The position numbers and the translations under genes were made by a program. The notes beneath the pieces were generated by a model. That model was not told the origin of the DNA. It was given only the letters and a program-made list of their open reading frames with translations, and did not search any database. Positions 14,324 to 18,827 of a DNA stretch of 18,827 nucleotides are shown one piece after another (positions within the stretch are counted from its first letter, which is position 1; each line of letters opens with the position of its first letter). Source of the stretch: Ignavibacteria bacterium (lineage in GTDB: Bacteria > Bacteroidota > Ignavibacteria > Tepidaquicellales > OLB5); assembly GCA_027492415.1 (NCBI GenBank), contig JAPUEV010000206.1:1-18827 (forward strand), given 5' to 3'.

Positions 14324-14339
14324 CTCAAATAGCGTGCCA
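14324..14339 (-). promoter_or_regulatory. Sigma54-type -24/-12 promoter of the nine-heme cytochrome gene
   Basis: The minus strand reads TGGCACGCTATTTGAG. This matches the sigma54 pattern TGGCAC-N5-TTGC with correct -24 to -12 spacing and one deviation (A instead of C after TTG). A start of transcription near 14313 would leave a leader of roughly 55 bases before the ATG at 14259. The first 14 bases differ at only one position from the promoter at 16997-17012. An NtrC-type activator gene is divergently encoded next to it. Confidence 0.78.
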
Positions 14340-14439
14340 AAAATTATGACGATAAAGACTGTGTTTTGACTATGTTTTAATCCATATGGGGTTAAATTAC
14401 ACACCTAACATTAAAATTTTGCTGAAATTGAGGTTAATT

Positions 14440-14475
14440 ATGATTAACATCATCGGTTGATATGACTTTTATCAT
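14440..14475. promoter_or_regulatory. Tandem palindrome pair, likely upstream activator sites
   Basis: ATGATTAACATCAT (14440-14453) and ATGACTTTTATCAT (14462-14475) have centres exactly 22 bp apart, the same geometry as the pair at 9552-9587. They lie about 100-137 bases upstream of the -24 element of the cytochrome promoter, the usual range for enhancer sites of NtrC-type activators, and 57 bases before the activator gene itself. The activator may therefore bind here to drive the cytochrome and to control its own gene. The factor is inferred. Confidence 0.68.
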
Positions 14476-14497
14476 AAATATATATGACCAACATATT

Positions 14498-14505
14498 TAT
14501 ATTTG
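14498..14505 (+). promoter_or_regulatory. Candidate -7 element for the NtrC-type regulator gene
   Basis: TATATTTG matches the Bacteroidota TAnnTTTG pattern, 26 bases before the ATG at 14532. I see no clear -33 partner. The tandem palindromes lie immediately upstream, where a bound protein could affect this promoter. Confidence 0.35.
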
Positions 14506-14531
14506 TAAAGAAAAGATAATAAATTTCATGT

Positions 14532-15875
14532 ATGGATACCCAGTCTGTTAAAATATTAATTGTTGATGATGAAGTGAATTCCACTATACTTCTCAGGAAA
14601 GTTCTTGAGAAAAAAGGGTTTTCTGCGGCAACAGAAAATGACAGTGCAGAAGCGCTTAAAAAGATAGAAAGCGAAGAGTATGATATTATTATCTCCGACC
14701 TTCAAATGCCTGATATCAGCGGTTTAGATCTGCTTAAAGCCAAGAAAGAAGATACATTATTTATAATGATAACCGGTTTTGGTTCCATCGATTCAGCTGT
14801 GGAAGCAATGAAGCTTGGAGCATTTGATTATATCGGCAAGCCGTTTAACCTTGAAGAGTTCATTTTAAAATTTGATAAAGCAGTTGAAAATATTAACCTG
14901 AATAAACAGGTTGCAAATTTGCGTTCACAGGTAGATGATACATCTTCTTTCAGCAGTATTGTCGGTAAAAGCAGGAAAATGCTTAAAGTTTTTGATATGA
15001 TAAAAAATGTTGCCAGGGTTGATGCCAATGTACTTATAGAAGGCCAGAGCGGAACCGGTAAAGAGCTTGTTGCAAGGGCAATTCACCACAACAGCCCAAG
15101 GACTGACGGACCATTTATTGCAATAAACTGCAGTGCAATTCCCGATAATCTGCTTGAAAGTGAGCTTTTTGGCCACTCAAAAGGCGCATATACGGGAGCA
15201 GTTGATGCGCAAAAAGGTGTTTTTGAGCTTGCTAATGGCGGTACTTTGCTGCTTGATGAAATAGCTGAAATGCCGTTTAACCTGCAGTCCAAATTACTTC
15301 GTGTAATTGAGACCTGGGAAATTAAACCGCTGGGAAGTGATAAAGTAAAAAAAGTTGATGTTAGGCTGCTGAGCGCTACTAACCGGAATATGAAAGAAAT
15401 GATCGAAGATAAAAAGTTTCGGGAAGATCTTTTCTACAGGATATCAACGGTTACAATTTCTCTTCCAAAGCTTGATGAGAGAAAAGAAGATATACCTTTG
15501 CTGGCTGATCATTTCATAAAAAAAATATCTGAAAAAAATAACAGGCAGATATCATTAAAAGGCGATGCAATTGACCTGTTAAGTAATCATCACTGGCAGG
15601 GGAATGTGCGTGAGCTTGAAAATGTAATTGAACGCGCTGTCATTTCATGTGATAGTGATATGCTTGGAAGGCATAATTTTAAATTCTTGAATAATGAACT
15701 TAATGATGAAGAGAATATTACTACCGGCGGGAATTTAGAGCTTAAAGATCTCGAAAAAGTTCACATAAAAAAAGTGCTTGAAGAGAACGGGTGGAACAAG
15801 CTTCAGGTTGCAAAAATTTTAGGCATTGACCGCAAAACCCTTTACAAAAAGATCAAAGAATATGATCTGGAATAA
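14532..15875 (+). CDS. NtrC-type sigma54-dependent response regulator
   Basis: A 447-residue activator that, when phosphorylated, oligomerises and uses ATP to open sigma54 promoters. The receiver domain (1-120) has D12/D13, phosphoacceptor D56, T81 and K103. The AAA+ domain (about 142-375) has Walker A GQSGTGKE (171-178), the sigma54-contact loop GAYTGA (218-223, the common Tyr form of GAFTGA), Walker B TLLLDEI (238-244) and GNVRELENVIERAV (358-371). A Fis-type helix-turn-helix (about 405-440, LQVAKILGIDRKTLYKKI) ends the protein. It is transcribed divergently from the nine-heme cytochrome, whose promoter is of sigma54 type. The kinase at 9650 is the likely partner, although 3.7 kb and two opposite-strand genes separate them. 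Confidence 0.95.
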   Translation: MDTQSVKILIVDDEVNSTILLRKVLEKKGFSAATENDSAEALKKIESEEYDIIISDLQMPDISGLDLLKAKKEDTLFIMITGFGSIDSAVEAMKLGAFDYIGKPFNLEEFILKFDKAVENINLNKQVANLRSQVDDTSSFSSIVGKSRKMLKVFDMIKNVARVDANVLIEGQSGTGKELVARAIHHNSPRTDGPFIAINCSAIPDNLLESELFGHSKGAYTGAVDAQKGVFELANGGTLLLDEIAEMPFNLQSKLLRVIETWEIKPLGSDKVKKVDVRLLSATNRNMKEMIEDKKFREDLFYRISTVTISLPKLDERKEDIPLLADHFIKKISEKNNRQISLKGDAIDLLSNHHWQGNVRELENVIERAVISCDSDMLGRHNFKFLNNELNDEENITTGGNLELKDLEKVHIKKVLEENGWNKLQVAKILGIDRKTLYKKIKEYDLE

Positions 15876-15922
15876 TATGCAAAAGGCAAAAGTGTAAAAT
15901 TAAAATTGCATAAATGGAATAG

Positions 15923-15952
15923 AAAGGTTCTCGCTATTGGGTACCTTTTTTT
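15923..15952 (+). terminator. Probable terminator of the NtrC-type regulator gene
   Basis: AAAGGT (15923-15928) pairs with ACCTTT (15943-15948) and runs into seven T (15946-15952), 47 bases after the stop. The stem is short and the loop of 14 bases is large, so the strength is moderate. Confidence 0.6.
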
Positions 15953-15965
15953 ATAATCTAAAAAC

Positions 15966-15992
15966 TATGAGAGCCTTTGAAAGGCTCTCATA
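15966..15992 (-). terminator. Terminator of the ArsR-SRPBCC gene
   Basis: Two 13-base arms (TATGAGAGCCTTT and AAAGGCTCTCATA) form a perfect inverted repeat around a single G. On the minus strand the stem is followed by GTTTTT, which suits termination of the gene that stops at 16073, although it lies 80 bases beyond the stop. It may also block read-through from the regulator gene. Confidence 0.75.
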
Positions 15993-16072
15993 AATTACAT
16001 AAATACAGAGTATTATATTGATTTTAAAAACCTGCATTATTGAAAATTATACATACTTTTTAATGGGAAATA

Positions 16073-16807
16073 TTATTTCCTCAAATCAACATTATGCATT
16101 ACCCATGCCTTTAAGCTTAAGAGCATTTCTTTCCATCCGGCATTGTTCATAAATGAACTGTTAATTCCATCCTCATCATTTTTATATCCTTCTTCTGTCA
16201 CAGAAACTCTTGTCTTGCCCTCTACCTCTTCAAAAATAAATGTTACGTTAATATCATAATTGACTTTAAACCCGGGCCAGGTGAATACAACTTTTTTGTT
16301 CTCTTCAAATTCAGTTACAGTAATTTCTGATTTATGCTCACCCCATGACCAGGTGATCTTATCTCCTGCAGCTTTTATTGGCGCACTTGCCGAAGTTACG
16401 AAATATTTCGTTATTATTTCGTTATCAGTGAATGCTTTAAATACTTCAGGAAGTGGCTTACTGATCCTGACTGCTACGGTGAATTTGATTTTTTCCATTT
16501 CGGTTTTCTCCATATTATTTTTAAATTGAATCAAATAGCTGCTCCATCCCGCTTCATATTTTTTTACCCATCTCTCATATATTTCCTGGATAGGAAGCGG
16601 GTTAATATAATTCCACCTGTTCTTGCCTTCGCGTTTTATTATTACCAGGTTCGCTTTGTGCAGAATGCTGAGGTGCTTCATCACACCGTACCGGGTGAGA
16701 TTTTTAAAATAGCCTGAAAGCTCTCCGGTTGTCCTTTCCTTCTCCCGAAGCAGATCCAGTATCTCCCTGCGTGTTTTATCCGATAATGCTTTCCAGACTT
16801 GTTCCAT
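16073..16807 (-). CDS. ArsR-family winged-helix regulator fused to an SRPBCC (AHSA1-like) domain
   Basis: A 244-residue fusion. Residues 1-95 form an ArsR-type DNA-binding domain (ALSDKTRREILDLLREKERT, then the recognition region YGVMKHLSILHKANLVIIKREG, then the wing). Residues about 105-244 form an SRPBCC/AHSA1-type domain (ISKPLPEVFKAFTDNE, ITWSWGEHKSEITVTEFEEN, and a terminal helix GWKEMLLSLKAWV), a hydrophobic ligand-binding fold. Such fusions act as transcription factors with a built-in small-molecule pocket. No metal-binding cysteine motif is present, so it is not a classical metal sensor. The ATG at 16807 is only one base from a 32-bp perfect palindrome, which suggests autorepression. 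The neighbours do not reveal its ligand. Confidence 0.9.
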   Translation of the reverse strand: MEQVWKALSDKTRREILDLLREKERTTGELSGYFKNLTRYGVMKHLSILHKANLVIIKREGKNRWNYINPLPIQEIYERWVKKYEAGWSSYLIQFKNNMEKTEMEKIKFTVAVRISKPLPEVFKAFTDNEIITKYFVTSASAPIKAAGDKITWSWGEHKSEITVTEFEENKKVVFTWPGFKVNYDINVTFIFEEVEGKTRVSVTEEGYKNDEDGINSSFMNNAGWKEMLLSLKAWVMHNVDLRK

Positions 16808-16808
16808 A

Positions 16809-16840
16809 TTTTATATGTGACTAATTAGTCACATATAAAA
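16809..16840. promoter_or_regulatory. 32-bp perfect palindrome, probable ArsR-type operator
   Basis: Bases 16809-16840 read identically on both strands, centred on TAATTA between 16824 and 16825, with the core TGTGACTAATTAGTCACA. It ends one base before the ATG, leaving no room for a separate ribosome site, so the operator, promoter and leader must overlap or the message is nearly leaderless. The bound factor is presumably the fused ArsR protein itself. Confidence 0.82.
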
Positions 16841-16996
16841 ATACTCAATGAAGTGTGATTTGTCAATAGCAAAAGAGCAGAAAAATTAAGTAATTATTTA
16901 TCCCCATCAATTCCCCTCCAAAACAAACGTTTTTGTAGATATTTTCCACATTAAGCTTAAAATCATCAAAAAAAATGATATTAAACAACAAAATTA

Positions 16997-17012
16997 TGGC
17001 ACGTTATTTGTA
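16997..17012 (+). promoter_or_regulatory. Sigma54-type -24/-12 promoter of the receiver-cytochrome operon
   Basis: TGGCACGTTATTTGTA matches TGGCAC-N5-TTGC with correct spacing and T in place of the final C. It differs from the cytochrome promoter at 14324-14339 at one of the first 14 bases. Transcription would start near 17023, about 12 bases before the first ATG at 17035. No 22-bp-spaced palindrome pair is visible upstream; only an ATCAT and an ATGAT half-site occur at 16962-16979, probably too close to act as an enhancer. Confidence 0.72.
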
Positions 17013-17034
17013 CCATATATAGTATAAATGATAT

Positions 17035-17391
17035 ATGAAAATGGAAAACTTTAATGTACATATACTAAGTTTAAAATCGGAGATCTGCTCTCTTATCAGG
17101 AAGACTCTTGGTTCGGAGCGATATAATATCAGCTGTACCAGCGGTGAAGACATAAATGATCTTTTTATCAATGATTTTGACAGGAAAATTGATTGCCTGG
17201 TGCTGGATAAAGATATTGACCTAAAGCTGACAAAAAAGATCAAACAGAAATTCAATACTATCCCAATAATCTGCCTTCCTTCACTGGGCTCAGAAGCAAA
17301 TGAATCTAAAGACGTAAAATATATGTCTGAGCCGTTTAAGCTCAGCGAATTAAAATCTGCAATTGAAGAAATTTCAGAAAGAGTGAAATAA
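17035..17391 (+). CDS. Degenerate receiver-domain protein (stand-alone pseudo-receiver)
   Basis: A 118-residue single-domain protein with the alternating strand/helix pattern of a response-regulator receiver. The strand VHILSL is where receivers carry the acidic pair; here those positions are Leu/Lys. CLVLDKD keeps a candidate D58. IPIICLPS replaces the conserved Thr, and YMSEPFKLSEL has Glu where the conserved Lys precedes PF. It therefore keeps the fold signature but lacks most phosphorylation chemistry, and may act as a protein-interaction module. It starts at ATG 17035, or at 17041 two codons later; neither has a Shine-Dalgarno site. It stops 16 bases before the multiheme cytochrome gene, in an apparent sigma54-driven operon. 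The receiver call is an inference from pattern. Confidence 0.65.
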   Translation: MKMENFNVHILSLKSEICSLIRKTLGSERYNISCTSGEDINDLFINDFDRKIDCLVLDKDIDLKLTKKIKQKFNTIPIICLPSLGSEANESKDVKYMSEPFKLSELKSAIEEISERVK

Positions 17392-17407
17392 CCCGGTACA
17401 ATTAAAA

Positions 17408-18827
17408 ATGAAAACACTGCAAAAAAATATCGTTCAAATCCTCCTTCCTGTCATAGTGATAGGCGGTTTGCTGATATTTGCAGACAGTTACTCAAGGATA
17501 TCAAAAGGTAACACGGATGTTTGTTTTTCATGCCATGAAGATAAAGATCTTACCATGGAAAAGAACGGTAAGAAAATTTCAGTATTTGTTAACCCCGATG
17601 ATTTTAAAAAATCAGTTCATAATGTTGCTGAGTGTGAAGACTGCCATGAAAATTACAACCCTGATGAAATGCCGCACTCAAAAACAAAACAGGATGTTAA
17701 CTGTATAGGCTGCCATAAAGAAGCAAAAAGCCTTGCAGGTAACGTTCACGAAAAATTAAAATGTTACGAGTGCCACGGCAAGCATGATGTAAAGCCGGGC
17801 AAAGAATTCGCTAAAGAAGAAACTAAGACGTGCTTAAGCTGCCATAAGAATAAAAATATTCAGCATTTTTCAGAAAGCATACACGCTAAGAAAAATGTAA
17901 CCTGCGAAGGCTGCCACGGCAAAGGCCACGAAATTAAAAAGATCTCCAAGAACGAAGTATCCCAAACATGCGGCAAATGCCACGGAGATCATGAAAAGAA
18001 CTTCAATAACAGTATTCATATGACTGTTTTGAAAAAAGGGAACAAAGAAGCGCCTACCTGCACTGATTGCCACGGCTCTCATAAAATTATCCGCGGTAAA
18101 ATATCTGTGGAATCAGAATCATGTTTAAAATGCCATCTGGACGAAAAGAAATTCCCGGGAGACCAGCTTGGTTCTGCTAAGTTCGTTCAGCATTATAAAA
18201 CCAGCATACACGCATCCGTCGAAAAAGAAGGTCTTCTTGAGGCTGCAGGCTGTGTTGATTGCCACGGAAACCATATGATCGATAATCCTTCCGATCCGAA
18301 GAGCTCAACAAAAAGGGCTAGGCAAATTGAAACCTGCGGAAAGTGCCACAAAGAAACGGTCGCGAATTTCAAAAAATCCAAGCATGGCCAGGAGCTTTCA
18401 AAAGGAAATGATAAAGCGCCCACATGTACTGATTGTCACGGTGAACATGAAATCCAGTCTACTCTTTTATCAAACGATTTTACCAAGCTTAACCTGACTG
18501 ATAAATGTTTAACCTGTCATAAGAACGGAAAAATACCGCATAAGAATTTTAAAGGCGAAGAAGAGCTTATTTCCGGATACCAGAACAGCGTGCATTATCT
18601 AGCTCTTAAGAACGGAAATTTTGACGCACCAACATGCTACCAGTGCCACGGTGCGCATGAAATGGAATCCGCTGATAACCCGGATAGCAGGATAAGCAAG
18701 AAAAATATCGCAACTACATGCGGCCAGTCAGGCTGTCACGTTAACCAGCTGCAGGATTATACCGGCAGTATTCACCAGGTTGGCGTAAGCAAAGATAATA
18801 AAGATGCGCCAACATGCAATAACTGCC
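17408..18827 (+). CDS. Large multiheme c-type cytochrome, at least 15 heme motifs (3' end outside window)
   Basis: The frame from ATG 17408 stays open to the window end (473 codons). Residues 8-26 form a signal or membrane anchor (IVQILLPVIVIGGLLIF). Fourteen CXXCH sites begin at residues 39, 76, 99, 119, 142, 166, 188, 218, 239, 282, 310, 340, 367 and 410. A seven-residue CGQSGCH (438-444) is a CX4CH variant, and CNNC at 470-473 is cut before the expected His. From residue 202 a module recurs: S-x-H, about eight residues, a KGN-type turn, APTC-x-x-CHG-x-H. The proximal S-I-H histidines probably provide second axial ligands. It is likely a periplasmic, inner-membrane-anchored electron conduit. 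In related bacteria such proteins can be fused or linked to a b-type quinol module, which cannot be checked here. Confidence 0.92.
   Translation, partial: MKTLQKNIVQILLPVIVIGGLLIFADSYSRISKGNTDVCFSCHEDKDLTMEKNGKKISVFVNPDDFKKSVHNVAECEDCHENYNPDEMPHSKTKQDVNCIGCHKEAKSLAGNVHEKLKCYECHGKHDVKPGKEFAKEETKTCLSCHKNKNIQHFSESIHAKKNVTCEGCHGKGHEIKKISKNEVSQTCGKCHGDHEKNFNNSIHMTVLKKGNKEAPTCTDCHGSHKIIRGKISVESESCLKCHLDEKKFPGDQLGSAKFVQHYKTSIHASVEKEGLLEAAGCVDCHGNHMIDNPSDPKSSTKRARQIETCGKCHKETVANFKKSKHGQELSKGNDKAPTCTDCHGEHEIQSTLLSNDFTKLNLTDKCLTCHKNGKIPHKNFKGEEELISGYQNSVHYLALKNGNFDAPTCYQCHGAHEMESADNPDSRISKKNIATTCGQSGCHVNQLQDYTGSIHQVGVSKDNKDAPTCNNC

Noticed and set aside
14925..15292. Minus-strand frames inside the NtrC-type regulator gene
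   Set aside because: They are antisense to the AAA+ domain coding sequence, with no promoter, ribosome site or domain support.
17478..17708. 76-codon plus-strand open frame
   Set aside because: It overlaps the multiheme cytochrome in another frame, and the cytochrome frame has the regular heme motifs.
17408..18827. Periodic repeats that could suggest a CRISPR or a DNA repeat array
   Set aside because: The periodicity is at the protein level (CXXCH modules). The nucleotide units are not identical and have no spacer structure.

Overview
The window is AT-rich and carries no rRNA, tRNA, insertion sequence or CRISPR array that I can recognise. Two secreted proteins end in the C-terminal sorting domain that starts with NYPNPFNPTT, which is typical of type IX secretion cargo in Ignavibacteria and relatives (Bacteroidota/Chlorobiota branch). 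Most outer-membrane genes lack a Shine-Dalgarno site, and four genes appear to start with TTG. I infer an Ignavibacteria-like bacterium. This is a family-level impression, not a database result.

Left part (1-6300): the last strand of a plus-strand outer-membrane barrel gene ends at 52. A long minus-strand block follows. Read in transcription order it holds a possible 38-residue peptide, then barrel paralogue 1 with a strong terminator, then a periplasmic heavy-metal-binding (HMA) protein with paralogue 2 and a terminator, then paralogue 3 with a terminator, then paralogues 4 and 5 followed by an LptF/LptG permease. The five barrels share a GGY-x-(L/M)P start, a Y-x-(L/I/F)-x-N-(L/I) strand and an LND acidic motif near the C-terminus. 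They look like a local gene-amplification series.

Middle (6400-9410): an SDR oxidoreductase gene overlaps the start of a Cu(I)-type P1B ATPase gene on the minus strand. With the secreted HMA protein just downstream, this gives a copper-handling theme.

Right part (9550-18827): an electron-transfer and regulation region. It holds a soluble PAS-containing histidine kinase (9650), a T9SS protein with a CXCH motif (11008-11823, minus), a nine-heme T9SS cytochrome (12160-14259, minus), an NtrC-type sigma54 activator (14532), an ArsR-SRPBCC fusion regulator with a 32-bp perfect palindrome at its start (16073-16840), a degenerate receiver protein (17035), and a large multiheme cytochrome that runs off the window (17408).

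The most interesting structure is regulatory. Two near-identical sigma54-type promoters (TGGCACG-Y-TATTTG) lie in front of the nine-heme cytochrome and in front of the degenerate receiver plus multiheme operon. A pair of ATGA-N6-TCAT palindromes spaced exactly 22 bp centre to centre sits about 100-140 bp upstream of the first promoter, beside the NtrC-type gene. The same 22-bp-spaced pair, sharing an identical 15-mer, lies upstream of the histidine kinase gene. I infer a split two-component sigma54 circuit controlling surface or periplasmic multiheme cytochromes, possibly for extracellular electron transfer.
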